DNA from: Parasphingopyxis lamellibrachiae
GTDB taxonomy: Bacteria; Pseudomonadota; Alphaproteobacteria; Sphingomonadales; Sphingomonadaceae
Assembly: GCF_003385775.1 (NCBI RefSeq)
Contig: NZ_QRDP01000004.1
Location: 248,001-312,000, forward strand
Length of the DNA: 64,000 nucleotides
Direction of reading: 5' to 3'
Part shown: positions 55,255-64,000 of the stretch, piece by piece
Numbering within the stretch: position 1 is the stretch's first letter
How the letters are laid out: the number at the start of each line of letters is the position of its first letter
The notes under the pieces: generated by a model
Seen by the model: only the letters and a program-made list of their open reading frames with translations
What the model was told of the DNA's origin: nothing
Database searches by the model: none
Translations under genes and position numbers: made by a program

Positions 55255-55890
55255 TCAGCCGATGGCTTGGATAACGGCTTTGCGCAGTTCGTCTATACCC
55301 AGTCCGGATTCGGCCGAGGTCGTAAGGATTTCGGGATGGGCCGCGGCATGGGTCTTGGCCTGCTCGGCCAGTGTTGCCGTGACGTCCGCGAGCGGTTTGT
55401 CTTTCAGCTTGTCGGACTTGGTGAGGACGATCCGGTAGCTGACGGCCGCCTCGTCCAGCATCGCCATCAGTTCGCGGTCGATATCTTTCAGCCCGCGCCG
55501 TGCATCCACCAGCAGGAGCGTACGCTTGAGGGTAGGGCGGCCGCGCAGAAAATCGTTGATCAGGAAGCGCCAGCGCTTGGCGACCTGGGGCGGGGCCTTG
55601 GCAAAGCCATAGCCAGGCATGTCCACGAGCCGGAACTGCGGCGGATTGCCGACCTCGAAGAAGTTCAGCTCCTGCGTGCGGCCCGGCGTGTTCGATGCGC
55701 GCGCCAGCCCCTTGCGGTTGGTCAGCGCGTTGAGCAGCGTCGACTTGCCGACATTGGAGCGGCCGGCAAAGGCCACTTCTGGCAGATCAGCGTCGGGCAG
55801 AAACTCTAGAGTCGGTGCCGATTTCAGGAAATCGATTGGCCCCGAAAAGGTTTTCCGAGCCATGTCCTCAAGAGCGGTTTGATCCGTCAT
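55255..55890 (-). CDS. engB: Ribosome biogenesis GTPase EngB (YihA/YsxC)
   Basis: A 211-residue TRAFAC-class GTPase needed for 50S assembly: G1 GRSNVGKSTLL, G2 near NTPGRTQ, G3 DMPGYGFA, G4 TKSDK, and G5 nearby. It starts 10 bases after the yidC stop and belongs to the rpmH-rnpA-yidD-yidC-engB run. Confidence 0.95.
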   Translation of the reverse strand: MTDQTALEDMARKTFSGPIDFLKSAPTLEFLPDADLPEVAFAGRSNVGKSTLLNALTNRKGLARASNTPGRTQELNFFEVGNPPQFRLVDMPGYGFAKAPPQVAKRWRFLINDFLRGRPTLKRTLLLVDARRGLKDIDRELMAMLDEAAVSYRIVLTKSDKLKDKPLADVTATLAEQAKTHAAAHPEILTTSAESGLGIDELRKAVIQAIG

Positions 55891-55900
55891 CCGCCGCCCT

Positions 55901-57622
55901 TCATTCCTTGGCCATCTTCGCCTGTTCTTTCAGGCGTGGATCGCGGCTGTAGAGCCATTTCTGCTGGGCGATGGTCAGGATGTTCGAGGTCACCCAGTAA
56001 AGCTGAAGCCCTGCCGCGAAGGGCGCCATGATGAACATGAAGACCCAGGGCATGATGCCGAAAATTTTCTGCTGCATCGGATCCATCTGGGCCGGGTTCA
56101 GCTTAAACTGCAGCCACATGGTGATGCCGAGCAGGATCGGCAGAATGCCGATCGCCAGATATTGCGGCGGCGTGAAGGCAAGCAGCCCGAACAGGTTGAC
56201 CGGGGTCAGCGGGTCGGGAGCGGACAGATCCTGCAACCACAGCGCAAACGGCTCGTGCCGCATTTCAACCGAAAGCATCAGCACCTTGTAGAGCGCGTAG
56301 AAAATCGGGATCTGCAGGAAAATGGGAAGGCAGCCCGCAAGCGGATTCACTTTTTCACGCTTGTAGAGCGCGAGAACCTGTTCCTGCATCTTCGGCTTGT
56401 CGTCTTTGTAACGCTCTTGGATTTCCTTCATCTTTGGCTGGACTGCACGCATTCCGGCCATGGACGAGAATTGCTTCTGGGCAATCGGGAACATCAGCCC
56501 GCGCACAACGAAGGTCATCAGAATGATCGCGACGCCAAAATTGCCGACGGTCTGGAAAAGCCAGTGCAACAGGTAGAAAATCGGCAGCTCGAACCAGTAG
56601 AACCAGCCCCAGTCTATCGCGAGATCGATTTGATTGAGGCCCTGTTCGGCTTCATAGCGCTCAAGCAGCAGCGTCTCTTTCGCGCCGGCGAAGAAATGGG
56701 TTGTCGTCGAAACAGCGCGGCCGGCGGGAATGACCGTTTCTGTATTGGTGAAGACTGCCTGATAGCGATCCCCGCTGAGTGGAATGAACGCGGCATCGAC
56801 GCTGGTTCCTGATGTCGGCACCAGCGCGGTAAGCCAATATTTGTCGTTGAAGCCCAGCCAGCCATTGGCGATGCTGAACCGTTCGCCGGTCGCGCCGGCT
56901 TCCCTGACATCGTCGAAATCTATGGGGTTGAGCTCATCATTCCAGAAACCCGCCGGGCCGGTATGGATCAGCCAAGTATCGGGATCGGGAGATTCGCCGG
57001 TCCGCGTGACGAGCGCATAGCCGCGCGCGCTGATGACATCACTACCGACATTTGAGATCCGCTGGCCGACCGTGAAGAGGAAATCGGCATCGACTTCGAT
57101 GGTGATCTCGAACAACTGGCCGGTGCCGTTGCGCCAGCTCAGCGTTAGCGGGCTTTCCGGAGTCAGCCTTTCGCCGTCGGCCTGCCATATCGTGTCGCCG
57201 TCCGGGGCTTCGATACCCTGGCTCGCCCAGCCGAAATGCGCATAGTTGGAGGTTTCGGTGCCTTCCGGGCTCAACATTCTGACCGGAGGAGAATCTTCGT
57301 CGTTGGTTTCATTATAGTCGAGCAGCACCAGATCATCGATCCGCGCGCCGCGCAGGTTAACCGACCCCCGAACGCGTGGGGTTTCGATAGCGATGCGATT
57401 GGCCTGCGAGTCACCCAGCACGGAGGCGACTTCGAGCGCTTCGACAGGGGCCTCGGTTACCGGAACGGTTTCGGAGCCGGGCAGGGTGACATCGTCACCG
57501 TCGGAAAGTGCGACCTCGGGCTCGGGCGGGGTGGGCGCGATCTGCTCCGACAGGAAACTCCAGCCTATCAGCACCAGCGCCGAAAGCACGATCGCCAGGA
57601 TCATGTTGCGCGAACTATCCAC
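55901..57622 (-). CDS. yidC: Membrane protein insertase YidC
   Basis: Inserts and folds inner-membrane proteins, alone or with SecYEG. It has 573 residues: an N-terminal membrane anchor (about 7-25), a large periplasmic domain (26-345), then five hydrophobic helices with PEMQKIFGIMPWVFMFIMAPFAAG-like late motifs. It starts GTG GAT AGT after a GGGGAA Shine-Dalgarno. It lies between yidD and engB, the conserved order. Confidence 0.96.
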   Translation of the reverse strand: MDSSRNMILAIVLSALVLIGWSFLSEQIAPTPPEPEVALSDGDDVTLPGSETVPVTEAPVEALEVASVLGDSQANRIAIETPRVRGSVNLRGARIDDLVLLDYNETNDEDSPPVRMLSPEGTETSNYAHFGWASQGIEAPDGDTIWQADGERLTPESPLTLSWRNGTGQLFEITIEVDADFLFTVGQRISNVGSDVISARGYALVTRTGESPDPDTWLIHTGPAGFWNDELNPIDFDDVREAGATGERFSIANGWLGFNDKYWLTALVPTSGTSVDAAFIPLSGDRYQAVFTNTETVIPAGRAVSTTTHFFAGAKETLLLERYEAEQGLNQIDLAIDWGWFYWFELPIFYLLHWLFQTVGNFGVAIILMTFVVRGLMFPIAQKQFSSMAGMRAVQPKMKEIQERYKDDKPKMQEQVLALYKREKVNPLAGCLPIFLQIPIFYALYKVLMLSVEMRHEPFALWLQDLSAPDPLTPVNLFGLLAFTPPQYLAIGILPILLGITMWLQFKLNPAQMDPMQQKIFGIMPWVFMFIMAPFAAGLQLYWVTSNILTIAQQKWLYSRDPRLKEQAKMAKE

Positions 57623-57651
57623 CGCAATTCCCCATTCTCTCTAATCTCATA

Positions 57652-57864
57652 TCACGGAACCGGATCATGGCCTGATCCGCCCCAAGGATGACAGCGCAGG
57701 ATACGCCGAAGCGCAAGCCAGCTGCCTTTGAATGCCCCATAGCGCGACAATGCAGTGATCGCATAGGCCGAACATGACGGTTGATAGCGACAAGTCGGCG
57801 GCAATATCATAGACGGGCCGATCTGCCACAGTCGCGCAAGGCCGATGAGCAGCTTCGCAATCAT
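57652..57864 (-). CDS. yidD: Membrane protein insertion efficiency factor YidD
   Basis: A 70-residue basic, cysteine-containing protein ([19 protein letters not shown], then [16 protein letters not shown]) that helps YidC-dependent insertion. It starts on an ATGA overlap with rnpA. Confidence 0.95.
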   Translation of the reverse strand: MIAKLLIGLARLWQIGPSMILPPTCRYQPSCSAYAITALSRYGAFKGSWLALRRILRCHPWGGSGHDPVP

Positions 57865-58187
57865 GATCTGATACGATCGAGCGCTTTCGAAAATTCCGAC
57901 CGCAACGAGTCGAAATTACGCTCCACACCGCCTTTGCGGCCTATCAGCACATGATCGGCTCCGGCTACGCCTTCGCTGGGAAGAATCTCGCGGCCCAGCG
58001 CCCGGAACCGTCTTTTCATCCGGTTGCGGACGACAGCGCCGCCGATTTTCTTGGTAACCGTTATGCCAAGACGCTTCGTCTCGTCGCCGTCTTTGCGATC
58101 GCGAACCAGCAGGACAAAGCCGGGCATGGCCGCGCGCTTGCTGCTGTTGGCAGCGAGAAAGTCGCGCCGTTTACGGAGTGTTTCCAA
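57861..58187 (-). CDS. rnpA: Ribonuclease P protein component
   Basis: Protein subunit of RNase P, which matures tRNA 5' ends. About 108 residues from the TTG at 58187: [22 protein letters not shown] at the start and the RNR motif [24 protein letters not shown]. The start is not certain because no ATG fits and the frame stays open back into rpmH; TTG gives the usual length. It overlaps the yidD start by four bases. Confidence 0.9.
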   Translation of the reverse strand: METLRKRRDFLAANSSKRAAMPGFVLLVRDRKDGDETKRLGITVTKKIGGAVVRNRMKRRFRALGREILPSEGVAGADHVLIGRKGGVERNFDSLRSEFSKALDRIRS

Positions 58188-58207
58188 ACCGGGCGGAAGC
58201 GCCGCGG

Positions 58208-58342
58208 TTAGGCGGACAGCTTCTTGCGGCCCTTGGAACGGCGTGCGCGCAATACATTGCGGCCGCCTACGGTTGCCTTGCGGGCCCGAAAACCATGTCG
58301 CCGTTTGCGCACGAGATTGCTCGGCTGAAAGGTGCGCTTCAT
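58208..58342 (-). CDS. rpmH: 50S ribosomal protein L34
   Basis: A 44-residue basic protein reading [18 protein letters not shown] then [20 protein letters not shown] and the RKKLSA end, an unmistakable L34. It has its own ATG (58342) and TAA, and sits in the usual place just upstream of rnpA. Confidence 0.97.
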   Translation of the reverse strand: MKRTFQPSNLVRKRRHGFRARKATVGGRNVLRARRSKGRKKLSA

Positions 58343-58434
58343 CGCTCATTTCCTTAAAAACTGGAACAAAAAGGGCCGCGCCTTGCGGGCGGCCTCAAAT
58401 CTGGTCGCGTAGCTAGTCCAAGCCTCGGTCAAAG

Positions 58435-58725
58435 TCAATCAGTCCCTTGCTCTTCGCGCTTGCGCCGGCTGCGGCGGAGCGCGCTTTTGCGGCGCATGGC
58501 CCAATCGACCCATTCCCCCTTCTTCGGATGCCGTGATTTGAGCCGCGCATAGAATTTGCGGACCAGTGCCGAATTTTTGAGCATCAGGGCGAAACCGACC
58601 GCAAATACGAAGATGCCGCCAGGCCCCGGAAGCAGGCCTACAATCGGGGCGGCAATGACCAGCAGGCCACCGACAATCGTTAGGACAAGGCGGACGCCGC
58701 CGCGTTTATCGGGCTGTTTTGGAAT
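58435..58725 (-). CDS. Small PGPGW-type membrane protein
   Basis: A short membrane protein with the conserved hydrophobic segment GLLPGPGGIFVFAVGFALMLKNS (PGPGW family, Pfam-like), a first helix LVLTIVGGLLVIAAPIV and a basic C-terminal tail rich in R and K. The start is unclear: a GTG at 58797 gives about 120 residues with an odd N terminus, while an ATT at 58725 has AAGGTGAG five bases upstream and begins just before the natural-looking PKQPDKRGG. I list the shorter form. Confidence 0.7.
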   Translation of the reverse strand: MPKQPDKRGGVRLVLTIVGGLLVIAAPIVGLLPGPGGIFVFAVGFALMLKNSALVRKFYARLKSRHPKKGEWVDWAMRRKSALRRSRRKREEQGTD

Positions 58726-58861
58726 GGTCTCACCTTTCTGTCTCCAAATTGGGGGCGCGAGTCCTATTGGACAAGAGTTTTGACAGAATGACGTCACCCT
58801 CTCGACTCCGGGAGAGGATTCCTGCAAATGAGAACAAACAGGGAATATGGGGAGCGCATAT

Positions 58862-60370
58862 ATGGTCGCCCATGTCGCAACGACCGCCTATCTGGGGCTG
58901 GAGGCGCGCGCCGTCGAGGCGCAGGTGCAGATCGCACCCGGCGTGCCGGCCTTCAACCTGGTCGGCTTGCCGGACAAGGCGGTGGCAGAGAGCCGGGAAC
59001 GGGTTCGCGCGGCCATATCCGCCATCGGACTGGCATTGCCGCCCAAGCGAATCACCATCAATCTCTCTCCCGCCGATCTGCCGAAAGAAGGCTCGCATTA
59101 CGATCTGCCCATCGCGCTCGGCCTGCTCGGCGCGATGGGGGTGATCGATGCGGAAACCCTGGCGGGCTATGTTGTTGTCGGAGAACTCGGGCTTGATGGA
59201 CGGGTCGCGTCTTCACCCGGCGTCCTCCTTGCCGCGCTCAATGCGTCAGCGCGGGATCTGGGGCTGATCTGTCCCGCCGCACAGGGGCCGGAAGCGGCAT
59301 GGGCGGGGGATGTGGAAGTGATAGGCGCGCCCGATCTCCTCTCCCTGCTCAACCATTTCAAGGGCACAAGCCAGCTTGCACCGCCATTGCCGGGCGAAGT
59401 GGAAGAGCCGGTCGCTGGACCCGACCTCAAACAGGTGAAAGGGCAGGAGACGGCCAAACGCGCGCTGGAGATTGCGGCGGCGGGCGGTCATAACCTGCTG
59501 ATGTCCGGGCCGCCCGGATCGGGAAAATCACTGATGGCGGCCTGCCTTGCGGGCATCTTGCCTGAACTGACAGCAGCCGAAGCGCTGGAAGTGTCGATGG
59601 TGGCGAGTGTCGCGGGCACGCTGGAGGGCGGCAAGCTCGCCCGCAATCGCCCCTATCGCGCGCCGCATCATTCGGCCTCCATGGCGGCGCTGGTTGGCGG
59701 TGGCTTCAAGGTGCGGCCCGGCGAGGTGAGCCTTGCCCATCTCGGTGTGCTGTTTCTCGACGAGCTGCCCGAGTTCCAGCGCCCGGTGCTCGATTCGCTG
59801 CGTCAGCCGCTCGAAACGGGCACGGTGTCGATTGCCCGGGCCAATGCCCATGTCACCTTTCCGGCGCGGGTTCAGCTGATTGCGGCGATGAACCCGTGCC
59901 GCTGCGGTCATCTGGGCGACGCGGCGCTCGCCTGTTCCCGTGCGCCCAAATGCGCGGCCGATTATCAGGCGAAGATTTCCGGGCCGCTGCTCGACCGGAT
60001 CGACCTGCATGTCGATGTCCAGGCGGTGTCCGCTGCCGACCTTTCCCTGCCGCCACCGGCCGAAGGCTCCGCCGATATCGCCGAAAGGGTCGCCGCCGCG
60101 CGTGCGACTCAATCGGAACGCTATGCGGGCGAAACCGTACGCACGAATAGCGAAGCCGATGGCGAACTGCTGGATGCGGTGGCCACGCCGCACGATGCGG
60201 GTCGCAAGCTGCTGGGGCAGGCGGCCGAAGCGATGCGACTTACGGCGCGGGGCTATTCCCGCGTGTTGCGGGTGGCGCGCACGATTGCCGATCTGGCGGG
60301 CAGCGCGGGGGTTGGCCGCGTGCATATCGCCGAAGCGCTCAGCTATCGCAGGCAACCGCCTCGCAGCTGA
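58862..60370 (+). CDS. comM: ComM/YifB family Mg-chelatase-like ATPase
   Basis: AAA+ helicase of 502 residues that helps branch migration during natural transformation. It has the N-terminal ChlI domain (YLGLEARAVEAQVQIAPGVPAFNLVGLPDKAV), Walker A SGPPGSGKSLMAACL, Walker B VLFLDELPEF, and the C4 zinc-like NPCRCGHLGD segment. The ATG at 58862 has GGGGAG seven bases upstream; the ATG 15 bases before is less good. With dprA it suggests the lineage keeps competence genes. Confidence 0.94.
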   Translation: MVAHVATTAYLGLEARAVEAQVQIAPGVPAFNLVGLPDKAVAESRERVRAAISAIGLALPPKRITINLSPADLPKEGSHYDLPIALGLLGAMGVIDAETLAGYVVVGELGLDGRVASSPGVLLAALNASARDLGLICPAAQGPEAAWAGDVEVIGAPDLLSLLNHFKGTSQLAPPLPGEVEEPVAGPDLKQVKGQETAKRALEIAAAGGHNLLMSGPPGSGKSLMAACLAGILPELTAAEALEVSMVASVAGTLEGGKLARNRPYRAPHHSASMAALVGGGFKVRPGEVSLAHLGVLFLDELPEFQRPVLDSLRQPLETGTVSIARANAHVTFPARVQLIAAMNPCRCGHLGDAALACSRAPKCAADYQAKISGPLLDRIDLHVDVQAVSAADLSLPPPAEGSADIAERVAAARATQSERYAGETVRTNSEADGELLDAVATPHDAGRKLLGQAAEAMRLTARGYSRVLRVARTIADLAGSAGVGRVHIAEALSYRRQPPRS

Positions 60371-60463
60371 CCGGCCTTGCTTCCCGGGCGATTTTGTCCG
60401 ACTTTGCGATTGAATCGGTAAAGGCGGACCGGGGCGCAGACGAATTCTGGGGAGGATGTTCTA

Positions 60464-60967
60464 ATGGAATATATGTTCATGCCGCTGCGGCGCTATGCGG
60501 AATTCAGCGGCCGTTCGCGCCGGATGGAATTCTGGATGTTCGCCGTTCTGCAGTTTCTGATCAGTCTGGTCTTTGTGGCGCTGTTCATTCTTCTCGGTGG
60601 CGGGCTTTTGGCCCTGTCCAGTTCCGACCCGACCAGCGCACTCGCTGCGGGCGGTGCAGTGGTCGGGCTGGCAATACTCTATATCCTGGTCTCGCTGGCT
60701 CTCCTCATTCCCGCACTCGCGGTCTCCGTGCGGCGGCTGCATGACAGCAATCGCAGCGGATGGTGGTTGTGGATTTTCTGGGGGCCGTACCTGCTTTCGC
60801 TGGTCACGACCTCGGTCGAATCCGACGCACTGACCGGGATTCTCGGCCTGATCCTGATAGCGGGCTCTATCGTGTTGCTCGTCTTCTACTTCCTTGGCGG
60901 CACGCCGGGGCCCAATCGCTATGGCGAGGATCCCAAGGGTCGCGGAACGGCCGATACATTTGCCTGA
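60464..60967 (+). CDS. DUF805 family membrane protein
   Basis: A 167-residue membrane protein with four hydrophobic segments and the DUF805 features RRYAEFSGRSRRMEFWMF at the start and RRLHDSNRSGWWL in the middle, ending PGPNRYGEDPKG. The family is uncharacterised. GGGGAGG precedes the ATG. Confidence 0.93.
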   Translation: MEYMFMPLRRYAEFSGRSRRMEFWMFAVLQFLISLVFVALFILLGGGLLALSSSDPTSALAAGGAVVGLAILYILVSLALLIPALAVSVRRLHDSNRSGWWLWIFWGPYLLSLVTTSVESDALTGILGLILIAGSIVLLVFYFLGGTPGPNRYGEDPKGRGTADTFA

Positions 60968-61028
60968 TTGACAGGGAGCCGCTTGCGGAGTGCGAAGCGC
61001 TTCGCTAATCGGCTCCCCCTACCCACGG

Positions 61029-61113
61029 GCCTCTGTGGCGGAATTGGTAGACGCGCTCGACTCAAAATCGAGTTCCTTCGGGAGTGCCGGTTCGACTCCG
61101 GCCAGAGGTACCA
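61029..61113 (+). tRNA. tRNA-Leu (anticodon CAA)
   Basis: A type II tRNA of 85 bases with encoded CCA. Acceptor GCCTCTG pairs with CAGAGGT (G-U end pair), D arm GGCGGAATTGGTAGACGC, anticodon stem CTCGA/TCGAG around CTCAAAA giving anticodon CAA, a variable arm TTCCTTCGGGAG, and T arm GCCGGTTCGACTCCGGC. No integrase or duplicated end is nearby. Confidence 0.96.
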
Positions 61114-61135
61114 CAGGCCCGTTTTTATTGTCAGA

Positions 61136-61232
61136 CTCAAGCTGACGCTTGAGCGCCGCACCGGCCCGCTCTCCCACCGGACCTCCCAATCAGGGCACAC
61201 TCGTGGGTGGTCGGGTGGGGGAGCGGGCCGGT
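61136..61232. repeat. Pair of palindromic elements after tRNA-Leu
   Basis: First, CTCAAGC (61136-61142) and GCTTGAG (61147-61153) form a 7-bp stem around TGAC. Second, a 19-base inverted repeat (61160-61178 with 61214-61232) matches at 18 of 19 positions, very GC-rich, with a 35-base loop. They fill the gap between tRNA-Leu and the convergent outer-membrane gene. They may act as a terminator or insulator, or be a REP-like repetitive element; a genome-wide search is needed to tell. Confidence 0.7.
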
Positions 61233-61270
61233 ACGGCGATATCGCGCTAGCGAAATTCTTAAAAGGAACT

Positions 61271-64000
61271 CTAAAACCCGAGATCGCGGAACGTCTGCTG
61301 GTCGAAGCGCAGGCGGAAGGTGACATAGGGGCCGCTGCGCGTGTAGCGGGCGGCCTCGAAATCGCGGTCTTCGAAACCGGTTATGTTGTAACCGACGGAA
61401 ATCCATGTGTTTTCGACCGGGCTGATGCCGATATTCGGACCGGCGGACCAGGTCCATGCGCGGCCGCCATTGCCCTCGCGCACGCTGGCGGCGGCACCGA
61501 TATCGACGGTTTCCGACAGATCGAACCGGGCGTCCGCGCCGACAAGGTTGCTCCAGCCTTCGACATCGGCCGTACCGAAGCGGTCAGACACATAGCGTGT
61601 GCCCCAGAAGAAGGTGAACTCGCTGCGGCTCAACCAGTCTTCGCCGCCGAACATGCCGAGGCTCGATCCGGTTGGCGAATAGTTGAGCGAGAAGCTGTTG
61701 ACGATACGGCGCGATCGCAGATCGCCGGTGACGATCAGCGGCGCGCTGCCGACTGGGCCGGGCTGTCCGGCGACCGCGTTGGTGATAGCATCGCTGCGCA
61801 GCTCCAGCTTGTTGAGAAAGGACCAGTCGCTGTCCGCCGGGCGATGGGCGAGCGAGATTTCGAGCGATGTTATTTCACTGGTTGCGCCGCCATCCTGTTC
61901 CGCGCGCAGCCAGGAGAAAGCGCCACCAACCGCGCTGCCTTCGCCGATCTGCCGGAGCAACGAGGTGGTAAGGCCGTAACGGTCTTCGCGTTCGCCATCA
62001 CGGTATTCGGCGCGCCCGGCCCAGCTCCACCGGTCTCCGCGATAGGTCGCACCGGCGGTGACCGCGGTGAAGTCTTCGGTCAGGACCGGACTGGTGCCAT
62101 TGCCGACAAAGCCGCCGCTGGCAACGGGCTGGGCGGGATTGAGCACGGTGTCGGGATCGATACCGCCACCCAGCGTCTTGTTGCCGTCGAGCGAGAAATC
62201 CAGCGACCAGTGTTCACTGAGCACGAGCGACTGCGCGAAACCATAGGCGGCAAAAGTTCGCGGGCCATATTCGCTGATGTCCTGCTGGTTGCCGGCAAGC
62301 GAGATCCGCGCGCCCGACCAGGGCTGGAGGTCGAAGCCAACTCGCGCTGTGCGCGCATCCACCGTATCGCCATCGGCAATCTCATAGCCGCCGACCAACG
62401 TCAGCCAGCTGGTTGCAGCGTATCTGGCGGTAAACTGGTGCCGGGCGGGGAAGTCGACGCTTTCCGCGTCGTCCAGAGCGAATTCGGTCTGGGCGTCCAG
62501 GGTGAGTTTGTCGCTGAACAGCCGCTGCGTCGCCCCAAGCTGGAGAAGTGTCGATTCGAGAGTGGAGCCGTCGCTGAGCTGGTCGTTACTGTAAATAATG
62601 CCGACGCGGCTATCTGTGTTGTCGCCATGATATTCGAGCAGCGCCTGTCCGGCGATCCTGCGTGCACCGGTCGACAGGAAGTCCTCGTGCCAGCCGCTGG
62701 CGGCGAGCGAAAGGGAGCCGCCGAGGCGAACTCTGCCGTCGAAACCAAACTTGCGCGTACCCCGTTCGGCTCCGCTGAGTTGTCCGACGCCGAAATTCTC
62801 TTCCTGTTCGCGCGCATAGGCGAGGATATCGAAATCCGAACTGTGATGCTCGGCTTCGACCAGCCAGGCGGTCGCCGTGCCGGGATTGTCCTCGGTTGCA
62901 GTGGCACTGGCGCCCGGATCGCTGTCGCTTGCCGCGAATTCTGCCCGCACTTCGGTCGAATCGCTGGGCCTCCAGCGAATGTCCACCGCGGCCATATTGG
63001 TCTCGCGCTGATTGTCGTCATCCCGGATCGCCGTGGCGCCGATTCGCAGCCTTTGGTCGGCGCTGCTCCAAGTGATGCGGGCGCCTGCATTGACGCGGCG
63101 TGCGGCCACACCGTCGACTTCATACTCGACCACGATGAATTGCGGGTTGAGGCTGGAATCGCGGCTGAGGATCGGCTCCCGGAAGCGGACGGTGCCGCTG
63201 AAATAATCGATATCGTAATCGATATGGCGAACCAGAGTCTGGCTCGACACGATAATATTGGAGCGCAGCTTGTCGCGAACCTCAAGGGTGATCCGCTCGC
63301 TGTTGGCAAGCAGTTGTGTGCTGCCGATGGCATAGGGGCCGGTCAGGCCGTTGCCCTGAATCTCGACGCGACGGAAGCGGTGCGGCGTATCCGCCACAAA
63401 GGCCGTGGCCGATACCCGCGCATTGCGAAACTCGGCACGCAGACCATTGAAACTGCGATTGTAGCGCGCAAGCTGGGTTTCGCCGAAATTGGTCTCATAA
63501 TCGCCGAACATCGCATAGAATTGCGGGCGTTCGAGCCTGAGATAGAGACGGCGGACGCTGGCTGCACCGAAGCGGCGCTCGGAGCGATCCGCATAGATGG
63601 TGTAATATTGGTTCGGGTCGATCACACCCTGGAAGCGCGTTTCGTCGCGCTCGGAATCGCTGTCATAGGCCAGGGTCATCAGCCAGCGCCCGGTAACCCG
63701 GCCGCGCGCATAGAGAGCGATCCGGGCGTCGGTATACCAGCTCTCCTCATTGGCACCGATCTCTTCGAGATTGCGGTCGAGATGATTGAAACCGACCGTG
63801 CCAGCGGCGAAACCGACGATGGTCCAGGGTCGGTCGCCCGGTTCCAGCCAGGTTTCTACGCTGTGTTGGCGGGAGACTTCCCCGTCGCGGAAAGGGAAGG
63901 TGATCGCCAGCGTACCGCTAACCGTCGTTGGTTCGAGCTCGATATAGGCAATGCCGTCATCGCCCTCCACGCGCCATGCCGGTGCCGCGTGCTCCAGGCC
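61271..64000 (-). CDS. Large outer-membrane beta-barrel protein (N terminus outside window)
   Basis: At least 909 residues of an outer-membrane protein; the frame is open to the window edge and reads GLEHAAPAWRVEGDDG there. The visible part is made of many alternating short beta strands with N, D, S and G turns, few cysteines, and ends YVTFRLRFDQQTFRDLGF, a C-terminal phenylalanine as expected for BAM-assembled barrels. Strand patterns such as YYTIYADRSERRFGAASVRRLYLRLERPQFYAMFGDYETNF suggest a TonB-receptor- or OMP-like barrel, but I do not recognise the family. It runs convergently toward tRNA-Leu. Confidence 0.72.
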   Translation of the reverse strand, partial: GLEHAAPAWRVEGDDGIAYIELEPTTVSGTLAITFPFRDGEVSRQHSVETWLEPGDRPWTIVGFAAGTVGFNHLDRNLEEIGANEESWYTDARIALYARGRVTGRWLMTLAYDSDSERDETRFQGVIDPNQYYTIYADRSERRFGAASVRRLYLRLERPQFYAMFGDYETNFGETQLARYNRSFNGLRAEFRNARVSATAFVADTPHRFRRVEIQGNGLTGPYAIGSTQLLANSERITLEVRDKLRSNIIVSSQTLVRHIDYDIDYFSGTVRFREPILSRDSSLNPQFIVVEYEVDGVAARRVNAGARITWSSADQRLRIGATAIRDDDNQRETNMAAVDIRWRPSDSTEVRAEFAASDSDPGASATATEDNPGTATAWLVEAEHHSSDFDILAYAREQEENFGVGQLSGAERGTRKFGFDGRVRLGGSLSLAASGWHEDFLSTGARRIAGQALLEYHGDNTDSRVGIIYSNDQLSDGSTLESTLLQLGATQRLFSDKLTLDAQTEFALDDAESVDFPARHQFTARYAATSWLTLVGGYEIADGDTVDARTARVGFDLQPWSGARISLAGNQQDISEYGPRTFAAYGFAQSLVLSEHWSLDFSLDGNKTLGGGIDPDTVLNPAQPVASGGFVGNGTSPVLTEDFTAVTAGATYRGDRWSWAGRAEYRDGEREDRYGLTTSLLRQIGEGSAVGGAFSWLRAEQDGGATSEITSLEISLAHRPADSDWSFLNKLELRSDAITNAVAGQPGPVGSAPLIVTGDLRSRRIVNSFSLNYSPTGSSLGMFGGEDWLSRSEFTFFWGTRYVSDRFGTADVEGWSNLVGADARFDLSETVDIGAAASVREGNGGRAWTWSAGPNIGISPVENTWISVGYNITGFEDRDFEAARYTRSGPYVTFRLRFDQQTFRDLGF

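Noticed and set aside
1-64000. CRISPR arrays, insertion sequences and prophage genes
   Set aside because: No regularly spaced repeats, transposase or phage structural genes were seen.

Overview
This 64 kb stretch is chromosomal DNA of an alphaproteobacterium, most likely a sphingomonad (Sphingomonadales). The reasons are the gene orders (dnaA-rpsT-mutM facing ubiE-ubiB-coaBC-dut; secB followed by a Tim44-domain gene, mltA and a Smr gene), the two-subunit glycine decarboxylase, a 5-aminolevulinate synthase (C4 haem pathway), many ATGA, GTGA and TTGA gene overlaps, frequent TTG and GTG starts, and high GC. Almost everything is conserved housekeeping sequence. There is no transposase, integrase, prophage or CRISPR array.

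Layout. 1-6.0 kb: glycine cleavage operon (gcvT partial, gcvH, gcvPA, gcvPB), a BASS-type transporter and a DUF938 methyltransferase. 6.1-16.5 kb: PilZ protein, tRNA-Lys, folK facing a family-5 uracil-DNA glycosylase, an exported methyltransferase with an M28 peptidase, YbaN-like protein, S9 peptidase, DUF188 protein, 1-Cys peroxiredoxin and an Ntn-type acylase. 16.5-18.6 kb: a di-iron desaturase/hydroxylase, a small membrane protein and an acyl-CoA thioesterase-like gene. 18.9-21.1 kb: the most unusual locus, a three-gene cassette. It has a 92-residue peptide with a twice-repeated 11-residue block, an M29-type metalloenzyme, and a CmoM-like methyltransferase that overlaps it by GTGA and ends at a strong terminator. 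21.2-31 kb: rpsD, chorismate mutase, a TetR regulator with a clear palindromic operator facing a YCII/RibD-like pair, the rpiB-glyA-nrdR-trmJ operon, nitroreductase/YdeI/hemA, murI, plsY and dprA. 32-44 kb: topA, the MAPEG/DsrE-like/ThiF/dut/coaBC/methyltransferase/ubiB/ubiE run, mutM, rpsT and dnaA. 44-58.4 kb: trpS-murJ, secB, a serine hydrolase, Tim44-domain protein, mltA, smr, dapE with an ATP-grasp gene, and rpmH-rnpA-yidD-yidC-engB. 58.4-64 kb: comM, DUF805, tRNA-Leu, a pair of palindromes, and the C-terminal part of a large outer-membrane barrel protein that runs off the window.

Candidate new system. The cassette at 18932-21116 looks like a RiPP-type (ribosomally made, post-translationally modified peptide) locus. 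Its precursor repeats A-W-S-I-S-Y-S-T-x-D-A with mostly different synonymous codons, so the peptide sequence rather than the DNA is conserved. The M29-like enzyme keeps a complete E/E/H/H/D metal site, and the methyltransferase resembles a carboxylate O-methylating tRNA enzyme. I do not recognise this combination as a described class. The function is inference; the gene architecture is directly visible.
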